A DNA stretch of 64,000 nucleotides from Roseivirga sp. UBA6061 (lineage in GTDB: Bacteria > Bacteroidota > Bacteroidia > Cytophagales > Cyclobacteriaceae), in assembly GCA_002427745.1 (NCBI GenBank), contig DIYF01000147.1, forward strand, positions 62,001-126,000. Reading direction: 5' to 3'. Under the pieces are notes generated by a model. The model worked only from the letters and a program-made list of their open reading frames with translations, did no database searches and was not told the DNA's origin. Positions 43,767 through 52,457 of the stretch are shown here, in pieces; within the stretch, counting starts at the first letter, position 1, and the number at the start of each line of letters is the position of its first letter. Position numbers and translations under genes: made by a program.

Positions 43767-46271
43767 TTATTTCAGAATATCATCGAATTCGACCGGGTAA
43801 GGCTCATTGTAGAGGGTTCTGTACCTCTCAGTGAATTGCTCATAGGCAGACTTGGCATTGCCTACTTTCTTAAGGGCTGTAAGGCTCAAAAGTAGCTGGT
43901 GAAGGGCTTCGTCATGAACCGGATCTATGTTCAACACAGCTCTTGAAACATCTACCACCTGAGCCCAGTCTTTTTCGGCCTTCGCTGCTTCTGCACCAGA
44001 CATGAGGAATTGAATCAGCTTGAAGTGGATGTCAACCTTGAATGCATCCAGCCATTCATAAGAGGTAGTGGGTAACAGCATCCCGGTATTAGCAATGGTA
44101 ATGACGGTGTCCAGGTCATTTTGTCGGATGGCCACACGGGCATGGTACAAGTCGCAATCAGTTACGCTTTGAAAGATCACCGCCCATCGGTTTTCCCTGA
44201 AGCTTATTTCCACACCTGTGAGAGGAGCCAGCGCCTGTCTGAGTTTCTGCAGGTTTACACCACGGTTATTTTTGGCACTTGAAGGCGAGGCATCAGGCCA
44301 GAGCACCTCCGTTAGCTGTTGCGTAGATATTCCCTGTTTATCAGTGAGTGTGTGCAGTAAGATCAGCAGAAAAAGCTCCTTCAGCTTGGGAGAAAGCTTC
44401 GCTGTCAGGTTGTTGCCTTCCGCATCCATGATTTTGAATTCACCCATCAGGGATATGGCATGTACAGTTGGGGCATCAGTGGCTGGGGGTTCAGGTGCAG
44501 ACCTGGTTTCAGAAACCGGAACCAGTGGTGTTCTTCGCTTTCTTAATCCCAGTATCAGCAGGCCGATAAACAAGGTAGCTCCGGGAAGAATCAGTTGCCA
44601 GGGAATGCCCGCGGATTCAACTTCTGAAGCGGTATAGGCTACCGGGGGAAAGGAAATAGTATGAATTTTTACCTCGGCATTGTTGGGGTCCGTATTGATC
44701 CGTAATACAGATACCAGTTCTTTGGTCTGGGCGGCATAAAAGAGAAAGAGGTTATAGTCCCCGATGTTCCGGATCTCAAAAGGCAGCTTTTCTTCGAGAG
44801 AGATTACTTCCACTTCAGGCCGGTTAATGCTGATTTTCAGAAGCTCCAGCGCTTTGCCGCCATCCAGATAATCATGACCAATGGCATAAATGGCAGAATC
44901 TTCACGGTGCAGTACCATGCTGGAAGAGGGGAGGTAAGGCGTCTCTCCGGGGGCTCTTCCCCAGAGTTTTTTCAGCGTGCTGTCATTCAGGTTGAGTAAG
45001 TACAGATCGCTGAGGTTATCGAAACCTGATTCCTGTTCTCCGGACTCATTGCCATAGCCCCCATAGATATAGTATTCTCCTTTGTTGTAGCCTTCTGTGG
45101 CACCCAGCATAAAGCGTGGCTCAGGTATATCCCCTTTCAATGGTATTTCTACCCATTTTTGAGTCCCGGGATTGAATTCCAGCAGTTTATTGCGGGCCTC
45201 AAAAAAGCCATAGCCTGCAAAGATCATGGGGTTTCCATTCAGAGCGTTTTCCAGTGGTGCATGTTGCCAGATGTAAATAGGAGGGGCTTCCTGATCTTCC
45301 AGTCCTTCCCAGCTTTCGGTGCTGGTGTTAAAGCGATAGCCATGTTCCGGGCCAAGATCATAGCCGTATAACTCCTGATGCTGAGTGCTGTACACGGCTG
45401 CCTGTGTCCCCTGATCTTTGGGAAAGCTGTTTTGAGGAGTGAACTCCACCTTGGTGCGTGTGGTCAGGTTATACACTGTGATCAGCTTTTCTTCCACGAT
45501 GTGCACTTCATCTCTTGTTTTGTCGAAGGCAATACCGGGTATCGGTTGAGCCGGCTGTGTATACTGTTGCTGCCAGCGCTGATGGCCGTCAATGATCCAC
45601 TCGGGGTATTGCGCTTCGATTCGGTAGTCACCTTCTTCAGAAGCCAGCACAGACCCTGTTTCTTTTTCCAGAGACCAGCTATAACTTTTATTGTCAACCC
45701 GAAGGCTAAGGTCCTTGATGGCAAAACGAGGGGTAGCTACTGATGAAGGCAGACTGTAAGGGCTCCTGCCAAAAACAGGATTCAGCGCTGTTATAGACTT
45801 CAACAGGGGGCTTTGGAAGCTTGCTCTCTCCTTTCCTATGGTCAGTGTCAGATTTTGGTCAGATTTATTCAGGCTTACCGTAGTCTTCAGCCAGTTATTC
45901 CTGACTATTTGATTGGCTGGAATAATCAGTTGAGCTCCCTGTTCCTGACCGTTGATGGTAAGTTTGAACACGCCTCCGGTTACATCACCCTCTCCGGGTT
46001 TATAGATCAGGTCTATGCGGTCTGTAGCATCCGGGGAAGAGAAGCGAAGGATATAGCCAAGCTCGGTAGCGCGCCAGAATGATAAGTCAAAGGAGACCTC
46101 TGTTTGATTCTCAAAAGCCAGCGGTGTTGAGGGGCTGATGTGAAGTGAGGAGCGCGTGGCAATAGGGCTTTCATAAGACCGGAAAAGCAGGCCTCTGTCG
46201 TTTTGAGCCTTTGCCACAGCGTGAAGACTGACCCAAAGCAAAAGTATAAGACCTGACCGTGCACAGCGCAT
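43767..46271 (-). CDS. Membrane-spanning regulator: Kelch propeller outside, wHTH-BTAD inside
   Basis: 834 residues. A Sec signal (about 1-22) is followed by a LamG-like sandwich (30-200) and a Kelch-type propeller (about 240-545; FAGYGFFEARNKLLEFNPGTQKW, YYIYGGYGNESG). One membrane segment at 557-577 ends in LRKRR. Then comes an OmpR/SARP-type winged helix (about 605-700; LSPKLKELFLLILLH, LTEVLWPD, RGVNLQKLRQAL) and a BTAD-type helical repeat domain (705-834; SAYEQFTERYRTLY). No receiver domain is present. It is a one-component sensor with the propeller outside and the DNA-binding part inside. It lies immediately upstream of the PSD1 cluster and probably controls it (inference). Confidence 0.85.
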   Translation of the reverse strand: MRCARSGLILLLWVSLHAVAKAQNDRGLLFRSYESPIATRSSLHISPSTPLAFENQTEVSFDLSFWRATELGYILRFSSPDATDRIDLIYKPGEGDVTGGVFKLTINGQEQGAQLIIPANQIVRNNWLKTTVSLNKSDQNLTLTIGKERASFQSPLLKSITALNPVFGRSPYSLPSSVATPRFAIKDLSLRVDNKSYSWSLEKETGSVLASEEGDYRIEAQYPEWIIDGHQRWQQQYTQPAQPIPGIAFDKTRDEVHIVEEKLITVYNLTTRTKVEFTPQNSFPKDQGTQAAVYSTQHQELYGYDLGPEHGYRFNTSTESWEGLEDQEAPPIYIWQHAPLENALNGNPMIFAGYGFFEARNKLLEFNPGTQKWVEIPLKGDIPEPRFMLGATEGYNKGEYYIYGGYGNESGEQESGFDNLSDLYLLNLNDSTLKKLWGRAPGETPYLPSSSMVLHREDSAIYAIGHDYLDGGKALELLKISINRPEVEVISLEEKLPFEIRNIGDYNLFLFYAAQTKELVSVLRINTDPNNAEVKIHTISFPPVAYTASEVESAGIPWQLILPGATLFIGLLILGLRKRRTPLVPVSETRSAPEPPATDAPTVHAISLMGEFKIMDAEGNNLTAKLSPKLKELFLLILLHTLTDKQGISTQQLTEVLWPDASPSSAKNNRGVNLQKLRQALAPLTGVEISFRENRWAVIFQSVTDCDLYHARVAIRQNDLDTVITIANTGMLLPTTSYEWLDAFKVDIHFKLIQFLMSGAEAAKAEKDWAQVVDVSRAVLNIDPVHDEALHQLLLSLTALKKVGNAKSAYEQFTERYRTLYNEPYPVEFDDILK

Positions 46272-46325
46272 ATTTCAAAACTATTGGAAAAAGCCAGAAA
46301 GCACCACCTTTATCTTACTGATCTG

Positions 46326-47198
46326 TCAATTGGTCTCTCCCGGCTTACGCTTTCGTTTCCATCTCTTATGGGTCCAAAGCCAGTACTGTGGATCCTGTAG
46401 TATCTGCTTTTCGAGTCTCAGGGTGTGCGCCCTGGTGATTTCCCCATATTCGCATTGAGAAGGGTCGTCAAAGAGCACTTCCATGTCAAACTCATAGTGG
46501 CCTCTTTTTACCTTGGTGATCCCTCCGAAAATAACCGGTGAGTTCTTCTCCCTGGCAAATTTCTCCACCCCGAACATGACAGGTGTGTCCTGATTGAGGA
46601 AATCCATCCAGTATACTTTCTTGGCAATACTCGGAGACTGGTCTGCACCAAAGATGGTACAGGTAAGTTTATCATCAGTGGCGAAATAATCTCTTACCTC
46701 CTGTCTCGAAATCATTTTTAAGCCGAATTTGCTTCGAGACTGGAGAAATTGGGCATCCAGAAATTTGTTGCCTAATCTATGGTAGATGGCCACGGGTTCG
46801 TGCTGGATATAGCCGGAAATACCTACGGCCAGCATTTCCCAGTTATTGTAATGTCCGCCCACCAGTAATACACTTCGTCCTTTCTCTACATACTGATCCA
46901 GTATTTCAGGGTTGTTCACCTTAAAACGTTTCATGGCTTCTTCCTCGGTGATACTGAAAATCTTAAGGCTTTCTACAATGATGTCGGCAAAGTGATGATA
47001 GAATTGTCGCCTGAGTTGAGTGATCTCCTTCTCTGATTTGTCAGGGAAAGATTTTCTGAGGTTTCGGTTCACCACCTTTACCCGGTAGCGTCCCAGCTTA
47101 TAGCCAAAGAAATAGGCGAGGTCTGAGATGACATACAGAGCAGAAAACGGAAGCCGTGAGATGGGTTTGACAAACAGGTAAAATAAGAAAGCAGTCAT
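46326..47198 (-). CDS. Lipid A biosynthesis acyltransferase (LpxL/HtrB family)
   Basis: 291 residues from the ATG at 47198, giving MTAFLFYLFVKPISRLP; an open frame extends to 47396 but the added part is not conserved-looking. One N-terminal membrane segment, then the acyltransferase fold with H-x4-E (HYNNWE) as the catalytic motif. Later blocks are GADQSPS and WTHKRWKRK, typical of LpxL/LpxM. It adds a secondary acyl chain to lipid A at the inner membrane. Which acyl donor is used is not known. Confidence 0.93.
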   Translation of the reverse strand: MTAFLFYLFVKPISRLPFSALYVISDLAYFFGYKLGRYRVKVVNRNLRKSFPDKSEKEITQLRRQFYHHFADIIVESLKIFSITEEEAMKRFKVNNPEILDQYVEKGRSVLLVGGHYNNWEMLAVGISGYIQHEPVAIYHRLGNKFLDAQFLQSRSKFGLKMISRQEVRDYFATDDKLTCTIFGADQSPSIAKKVYWMDFLNQDTPVMFGVEKFAREKNSPVIFGGITKVKRGHYEFDMEVLFDDPSQCEYGEITRAHTLRLEKQILQDPQYWLWTHKRWKRKRKPGETN

Positions 47199-47455
47199 GA
47201 AGCCTGGATTACAAGGCCGCAAGATATGTATTCTGGCTGACAGTTGAATCGAGGGTTGCCCGTAGTGATCTGAGTCAGGAGATAGCCTGGATATTTTGTC
47301 TTCGTTTTCTGCTTTGACAGATGTAAACAGGTAGTTCTTGGGATAACCTGACGAAAGGCCTGAATTTGCGTCAGTGTACCCTGTCGTTTCAGGCAAAATG
47401 GCGAGCCTGTCTGATACAATTCTGTCAAAGTGTCATCAAATGTCAGATAAATTCC
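47199..47455. other. Intergenic region before dnaK, no gene seen
   Basis: The 325-base gap between the acyltransferase start and dnaK holds no supported gene; the open frame here is only the upstream extension of the acyltransferase. The only recognisable element is the sigma-54-like promoter at 47456-47473. Confidence 0.6.
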
Positions 47456-47473
47456 TTTGGCACAACCCTTGTT
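47456..47473 (+). promoter_or_regulatory. Sigma-54-like promoter upstream of dnaK
   Basis: TTTGGCACAACCCTTGTT fits the -24/-12 form TGGCAC-N5-TTGC except for GT in place of GC at -13/-12. GG at 47459-47460 and GT at 47471-47472 have the required 12-base spacing. Transcription would start near 47484, leaving a 40-base leader. No perfect TTTG-N19-TAnnTTTG site was found in the same gap. Confidence 0.55.
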
Positions 47474-47523
47474 GATTGGGGAGGTGTTTGAAAGAAATTA
47501 TTAGAAGAATTTATAAATAGATC

Positions 47524-49461
47524 ATGGGAAAAATTATTGGAATTGATTTAGGAACTACCAACTCGTGTGTGGCCGTAATGGAGGGTAACGAGCCTGTGGT
47601 AATCCCTAACAGTGAGGGTAAGCGCACCACTCCTTCTATTGTAGCATTCCTTGATAATGGCAACGGTGAGAGAAAAGTAGGAGATCCTGCCAAACGTCAG
47701 GCGATCACCAACCCACAGAATACCATTAGCTCGGTAAAACGCTTCATGGGTAAGAAGTATGGCAATGTATCTGAAGAGCTCAGAGGCATTTCATACGAAG
47801 TGGAGAAAGGCAATAATGACACCGTTCGCGTAAAGATCGGTGACAGAAATTATACGCCACAGGAGCTTTCGGCTATCATTTTGCAGAAAATGAAGTCTAC
47901 AGCTGAAGATTATCTGGGCACTGAAGTAACAGAAGCAGTAATTACTGTACCGGCTTACTTCAACGATGCAGAAAGACAAGCTACCAAAGAGGCAGGTCAG
48001 ATTGCCGGACTGGAAGTAAAAAGAATTATCAATGAGCCTACAGCTGCGGCTTTGGCTTATGGACTGGATAAAAAAGATACAGATCAGAAGATTGCTGTAT
48101 ACGATTTAGGTGGAGGTACTTTCGATATCTCTATTCTGGAGCTGGGTGATGGCGTATTTGAAGTAAAATCTACTAATGGTGATGTTCACCTGGGTGGTGA
48201 TGACTTCGATCAGGTAATCATCGACTGGTTGGCTGAGGAGTTTAAGAATGATGAAGGTATTGACCTGAGAAAAGACCCAATGGCACTGCAGCGCCTGAAA
48301 GAAGCTGCTGAGAAAGCAAAAATTGAGCTTTCTTCTTCTGCTGCCACTGAGGTGAACCTGCCTTATATTATGCCGGTTGACGGTGTACCAAAACACCTGG
48401 TGCGTTCTCTGTCAAGATCAAAATTTGAGCAACTGGCTGACAGCCTGGTTCGCAGATCGATGGAGCCTGTTAAAAAGGCTTTGGATGATGCCGGATACTC
48501 TACTTCTGACATTGATGAAGTGATTTTGGTAGGTGGTTCTACACGTATTCCTAAGATTCAGGAAGAAGTAGAAGCTTTCTTCGGTAAGAAACCTTCTAAA
48601 GGAGTGAATCCCGATGAGGTAGTAGCTGTAGGAGCTGCCATTCAGGGTGGTGTACTGACAGGAGAAGTAAAAGATGTACTGCTGCTGGACGTAACGCCTC
48701 TTTCTCTGGGTATTGAAACGATGGGTGGTGTGTTCACAAGCCTGATTGATTCAAATACTACGATTCCTTCCAAGAAGTCAGAAGTATTCTCAACAGCCGC
48801 TGACAATCAGCCTTCTGTAGAGATTCACGTACTGCAGGGTGAGCGTCCAATGGCTAAAGACAACAGAACCATTGGTAGATTCCACCTGAGCGACATTCCA
48901 CCGGCACCAAGAGGAGTACCTCAGATTGAGGTGACTTTCGATATCGATGCAAACGGTATTATGAATGTATCAGCCAAAGATAAAGGAACCGGTAAAGAGC
49001 AGAACATCCGTATCGAGGCTTCTTCAGGACTGACTGACGAGGAAATCGAGAAAATGAAGCAGGAAGCTCAGGCGAATGCTGAGGCAGATAAAGCTGAAAA
49101 GGAGAAGGTTGAAAAACTGAATGGTGCTGATGCACTGATCTTCCAGACAGAGAAGCAGTTGAAAGAGTATGGTGACAAATTGTCTGAAGGTAACAAGAAG
49201 CCTATCGAAGAAGCTTTGGCTAACCTGAAAACTGCTCACCAGAGCCAGGATATCGCTTCTATTGATACAGCCATGGAAGGCCTGAACAAAGCCTGGGAAG
49301 GTGCTGCACAGGAAATGTATGCTGCCACGCAAGGTGCTGAAGGTGGCGCTGCCGGTGCACAGCCTGGTGCTGACGCAGGTGCAGGTGCAGGAGCTGATGC
49401 CGGTGCCGGTGCTGCTGGCGGAGACGATGTATCAGATGTAGAGTACGAAGAAGTTAAGTAG
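47524..49461 (+). CDS. dnaK: Chaperone protein DnaK (Hsp70)
   Basis: 645 residues, a normal length. ATPase domain signatures are [32 protein letters not shown] and [14 protein letters not shown]; the substrate-binding domain has [18 protein letters not shown] and the inter-domain linker [13 protein letters not shown]. The C-terminus is a Gly/Ala-rich, low-complexity stretch ending [12 protein letters not shown]. It folds nascent and stressed proteins with DnaJ and GrpE, whose genes are not adjacent; the gene is monocistronic with its own promoter and terminator. Confidence 0.98.
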   Translation: MGKIIGIDLGTTNSCVAVMEGNEPVVIPNSEGKRTTPSIVAFLDNGNGERKVGDPAKRQAITNPQNTISSVKRFMGKKYGNVSEELRGISYEVEKGNNDTVRVKIGDRNYTPQELSAIILQKMKSTAEDYLGTEVTEAVITVPAYFNDAERQATKEAGQIAGLEVKRIINEPTAAALAYGLDKKDTDQKIAVYDLGGGTFDISILELGDGVFEVKSTNGDVHLGGDDFDQVIIDWLAEEFKNDEGIDLRKDPMALQRLKEAAEKAKIELSSSAATEVNLPYIMPVDGVPKHLVRSLSRSKFEQLADSLVRRSMEPVKKALDDAGYSTSDIDEVILVGGSTRIPKIQEEVEAFFGKKPSKGVNPDEVVAVGAAIQGGVLTGEVKDVLLLDVTPLSLGIETMGGVFTSLIDSNTTIPSKKSEVFSTAADNQPSVEIHVLQGERPMAKDNRTIGRFHLSDIPPAPRGVPQIEVTFDIDANGIMNVSAKDKGTGKEQNIRIEASSGLTDEEIEKMKQEAQANAEADKAEKEKVEKLNGADALIFQTEKQLKEYGDKLSEGNKKPIEEALANLKTAHQSQDIASIDTAMEGLNKAWEGAAQEMYAATQGAEGGAAGAQPGADAGAGAGADAGAGAAGGDDVSDVEYEEVK

Positions 49462-49482
49462 TACTCGATTTAATATATATGC

Positions 49483-49513
49483 AAAGCCCTGACGGTAACG
49501 TCAGGGCTTTTTT
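49483..49513 (+). terminator. Rho-independent terminator of dnaK
   Basis: Arms AAAGCCCTGACG and CGTCAGGGCTTT enclose GTAA, followed by T (49508-49513). It matches the atpDC terminator at 15461-15492 except for one base in the loop, an unusual degree of identity for two loci 34 kb apart. Confidence 0.95.
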
Positions 49514-49606
49514 GTGCTTAGATGCCTTGGCAGGTAAAGCTTTGAACAGAGATATAGAATAATGTCTGTAGACAGCGTATGTGGAGAACTAAATTGATTG
49601 TAAGAA

Positions 49607-50473
49607 ATGCTGAGAACGCTAAAGGAAACCTTTAACCACTTTTCTCATAGTGATGCTTCTCAAAAGGGAGCCGCCCTGGCCTACTATACCGTGTTTTCAA
49701 TGTTGCCCATGATTATCATCATTGTTTCGGTCTTTGGGCTTTTTCTGGGGAAACAGGCCGCAGCAGGAGAGGTGTATCTACAGCTGAAAGGCGTACTGGG
49801 CCCGAAGGCGTCTATGCAAATTCAAAACGTGGTTGAAAACCAGCATACCCACTATAATAGTGTCATAACATCTATTGTAGGAGTTATAACATTGTTCTTC
49901 AGTGCATCAGGCATGTTTAATCAGATACACAATTCCTTTAATAGTATCTGGGATATAAAGGAGAGACCGAAAAACGGGATCATCCGATATATGACAAAGA
50001 ACATCTCTTCCATCCTGGTCCTGATTCTGCTCTTCTCACTGATTCTTGTCAGTACCTCCTTAAACGGCCTGTTGATGAAGTACTCCGGAGACCTGCCTGC
50101 AGATTATAAACTGCTGAATGTGTACGAGCACCTTGTCTCTTTTATCATGATTGCTCTGGTATTTGGCCTGATGTTTAAATCGCTGGGCGATGCCAGGGTA
50201 TATTGGAAAGCTGCTCTGCTTGGTGGACTGTTAACAGCCCTGATGTTCTTTATCGGAAAGATTTTAATCGGTATGTATATAGCACATACGCATAGTGGTA
50301 CAGCATTTGGCTCGGCCAGTGTTCTGGCACTTATAATGCTCTGGGTTTATTACATTTCTCAAATTGTCTTTCTCGGTGCGTCATTCGTAAAGGTCATCAG
50401 CGATAAAATGGGGTTTGAAATATTGCCAGTTCACAATGCCGTGAAGGTCGAACATAGGGAGATTGACAACTAA
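49607..50473 (+). CDS. YihY/BrkB-family inner membrane protein
   Basis: 288 residues with six predicted membrane segments. N-terminal FSHSDASQKGAALAYYTVFSMLPMI is the YihY/BrkB signature, and LKG and SGMFNQIHNSFNSIWDI-type segments follow. It belongs to a widespread family of bacterial membrane proteins, formerly thought to be ribonuclease BN; function is unresolved. Stand-alone gene 90 bases after the dnaK terminator. Confidence 0.92.
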   Translation: MLRTLKETFNHFSHSDASQKGAALAYYTVFSMLPMIIIIVSVFGLFLGKQAAAGEVYLQLKGVLGPKASMQIQNVVENQHTHYNSVITSIVGVITLFFSASGMFNQIHNSFNSIWDIKERPKNGIIRYMTKNISSILVLILLFSLILVSTSLNGLLMKYSGDLPADYKLLNVYEHLVSFIMIALVFGLMFKSLGDARVYWKAALLGGLLTALMFFIGKILIGMYIAHTHSGTAFGSASVLALIMLWVYYISQIVFLGASFVKVISDKMGFEILPVHNAVKVEHREIDN

Positions 50474-50583
50474 CGGACAAGCGTTACTGACTTCTTCTCA
50501 GGGAGTTATATATAGATCAAACCCGATTCTCTGTGCAGGGAATACCAGTACAGAAACTGATGATGAAAAGAAAAAAGAAAAAA

Positions 50584-50599
50584 TAGACCAGTCTGTCTA
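50584..50599. promoter_or_regulatory. TetR operator before the TetR gene
   Basis: TAGACCAGTCTGTCTA, an imperfect inverted repeat. Its reverse complement (TAGACAGACTGGTCTA) matches the second site at 51188-51203 in 15 of 16 bases. It lies 22 bases before the TetR start, as expected for autoregulation. Confidence 0.8.
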
Positions 50600-50621
50600 G
50601 GGAAATGCTTACCTTTAATCT

Positions 50622-51170
50622 GTGAATACCAAAGAACGTCTGATTGCCACTACTGCTGACCTGATAAGCCGCAAGGGTTTCAGAGGTATGGGCATCAACG
50701 AAGTACTGGCTTTGGTAGAGGTTCCAAAGGGCTCGCTGTACCATCATTTTCCCAAGGGAAAAGAGAGCCTGGTTTGTGAGGCCGTGAAATTCGGAGGTAA
50801 ATCTCAGATGGAACGTTATGGCAAGGCACTGAGAGGAAAAGGAGCGGAGGAAGGATTGCTGGCCATTATTGATGTGATGATTGAGGACCTGGAGCGTACC
50901 AACTTTGAAGAGGCCTGCCCGATTGCGATTGTGGCCCTGGAAGCTTCGGAGAGTACTGAAGACATCCGCAAGGCTTGTGACGAGATGTTCAAGGGCTGGC
51001 AGATAGGCCTGGCACATTGGCTGGAGAAGCGGGGAATTACCAACGGCCTTGAAAAGTCAGAGCAGTTTTATGCCATGCTGGAGGGTGGTTTTATCCTCAG
51101 TAAGGCCCATCGTGATGTGAAGTACCTGGAGCAGCAAAAGAAGCTGGTTGCTATGATTTTGAATAGTTAA
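50622..51170 (+). CDS. TetR-family transcriptional regulator
   Basis: 182 residues with a GTG start; the next Met is too far in to keep the helix-turn-helix. The N-terminal HTH has TTADLISRKGFRGMGINEVLALVEVPKGSLYHHF, the TetR signature; the C-terminal domain resembles that of LmrA/YxaF regulators (EACPIAIVALEASES). Two matching operators flank it, so it represses itself and probably the downstream thioesterase gene. The ligand may be an acyl-CoA or related compound, by analogy with the neighbour. Confidence 0.92.
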   Translation: MNTKERLIATTADLISRKGFRGMGINEVLALVEVPKGSLYHHFPKGKESLVCEAVKFGGKSQMERYGKALRGKGAEEGLLAIIDVMIEDLERTNFEEACPIAIVALEASESTEDIRKACDEMFKGWQIGLAHWLEKRGITNGLEKSEQFYAMLEGGFILSKAHRDVKYLEQQKKLVAMILNS

Positions 51171-51187
51171 AATTTTTTACCCATAAT

Positions 51188-51203
51188 TAGACAGACCGGT
51201 CTA
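51188..51203. promoter_or_regulatory. TetR operator before the thioesterase gene
   Basis: TAGACAGACCGGTCTA, a close match (15 of 16) to the reverse complement of the site at 50584-50599. It lies 15 bases before the thioesterase ATG and would block its transcription or leader when bound. Confidence 0.8.
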
Positions 51204-51217
51204 GCAAATGAGAGCAT

Positions 51218-51718
51218 ATGAAAACACACAACAAACAACCTGAAAGCGACAGACTGATTCGCTTTCAGGACTGTGACCCTTTTGGTCACCTGAATAACTC
51301 AAAGTATATCGATTACATGATCAATGTGAGGGAGGACCATCTGGTGGAAGAGTATGACCTTAATGTGTTCCTTATGGCCCATCGGGATAAAAAGTCATGG
51401 ATTGTGGGGCAAAATGAGATTGCTTACCTGAAGCCATCTCTGGTGATGGAAAAAGTGAAAATACAGACCCGACTGATTGATTTTACGGAACGCTATGTAC
51501 AGGCTGAAATGGTGATGTATGATGCTAAAAAGACACATGTAAAAGCCGTACTCTGGACGAAGTTCTTCCACTTTGACTTTGGTCTGGGTAAAGCTGTTGG
51601 TCATACGGAAAGCATGATGAATCTATTCAGGGAGCTCCATATCAACCTGCCGGTAGACCGGGTGGAAGAAAGGGCAAAGATGTTGTCGAGAGACCTGAAA
51701 GAAGGAGTACTGGTTTAA
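51218..51718 (+). CDS. Hotdog-fold acyl-CoA thioesterase
   Basis: 166 residues. Single hotdog domain of the 4-hydroxybenzoyl-CoA thioesterase type with DCDPFGHLNN (18-27), the usual active-site segment, and NEIAYLKPSLVMEKVKIQTR, as in YbgC-like enzymes. It hydrolyses acyl-CoA thioesters; the natural acyl group is not known. It lies 48 bases after the tetR gene behind an operator and is likely induced together with it. Confidence 0.88.
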   Translation: MKTHNKQPESDRLIRFQDCDPFGHLNNSKYIDYMINVREDHLVEEYDLNVFLMAHRDKKSWIVGQNEIAYLKPSLVMEKVKIQTRLIDFTERYVQAEMVMYDAKKTHVKAVLWTKFFHFDFGLGKAVGHTESMMNLFRELHINLPVDRVEERAKMLSRDLKEGVLV

Positions 51719-51774
51719 AGAGTATTAAAGAAAAAACTTCACACCCATACGGGGTTAAAGTTTGGCTAAAAAAG

Positions 51775-51804
51775 AAAGGGGTTGCCAACTGACAACCCCT
51801 TTTG
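51775..51804. terminator. Terminator between convergent genes
   Basis: AAAGGGGTTG (51775-51784) pairs with CAACCCCTTT (51793-51802) around an 8-base loop, followed by TT. With A-rich bases on the left and T-rich on the right, it can work for both the thioesterase gene and the opposing gene. Confidence 0.85.
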
Positions 51805-51824
51805 CATTTCTTTGTTATTAACTC

Positions 51825-52418
51825 TTAAAAAGCACTTGCGGCAGCGGCCGTGTTCACTTTGGCCGGTAAGGTTTTTTCCAGCTCGTTTTTGAAGCTTTTG
51901 TCATAAATCAGGAAAAGCCAGTCCTGGTATTCAGGGTCGTTGACACCCACCAGGTATTTATCTCCCTTTACCTTGATATAGCTTTTCTCCTTGTTGTACT
52001 CCACATTCTCTTTACCGAAGTTACTTTCCAGTCGTGGCACAATAAACCCCGCAATACCTTTGAGATCATCTGTTGTAAGCGGAAGCTCCATATTCAGGCT
52101 GTACTTGATCAAGGCATAGTCGATATCACCCTCTTTTCCCAAAGAAGCCTTGTCCAGAATTTTCAGGTCATTGAATTTCAGCTCTATGCCCGACCTTTCC
52201 AGTAGCTGGAACATCTGAAAAAGGTCCTTTTTAGGTGAGTATTTGAAAAACTCAGGATATATCAGATCCAGTACTTTGGTGTAGCTTTTCGATTCCATCA
52301 ATCCCAGAAAGGTCGTTACCTTTCCGTCAATCGCTTTGCTGTCTTTTTTGCTCAGTTCCTGTGCCATGGCTCCTGTCGTCAGGCAAGCACAGATGGCTAT
52401 GATCATTAGTCTTTTCAT
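51825..52418 (-). CDS. Secreted protein of unknown function
   Basis: 197 residues with a Sec signal (about 1-19, cleaved after GAMAQ). The rest is an alpha/beta domain with a helix-rich first half (VTTFLGLMESKSYTKVLDLIYPEFF) and later strands (DIDYALIKYSLNMELPL, GDKYLVGVNDPEYQDWLFLIYD). No catalytic residues recognised. It is 40 bases from a CAP-domain gene in the same direction, so they may be one transcript. The family is not recognised. Confidence 0.72.
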   Translation of the reverse strand: MKRLMIIAICACLTTGAMAQELSKKDSKAIDGKVTTFLGLMESKSYTKVLDLIYPEFFKYSPKKDLFQMFQLLERSGIELKFNDLKILDKASLGKEGDIDYALIKYSLNMELPLTTDDLKGIAGFIVPRLESNFGKENVEYNKEKSYIKVKGDKYLVGVNDPEYQDWLFLIYDKSFKNELEKTLPAKVNTAAAASAF

Positions 52419-52457
52419 TTCTTCTTTTAAGTCGTTTTCAAAATTATGAGTCTGACA

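Noticed and set aside
46326..47396. N-terminal extension of the LpxL-type gene to 47396
   Set aside because: The added 66 residues do not resemble the family, whereas the ATG at 47198 gives the standard membrane-anchored N-terminus.
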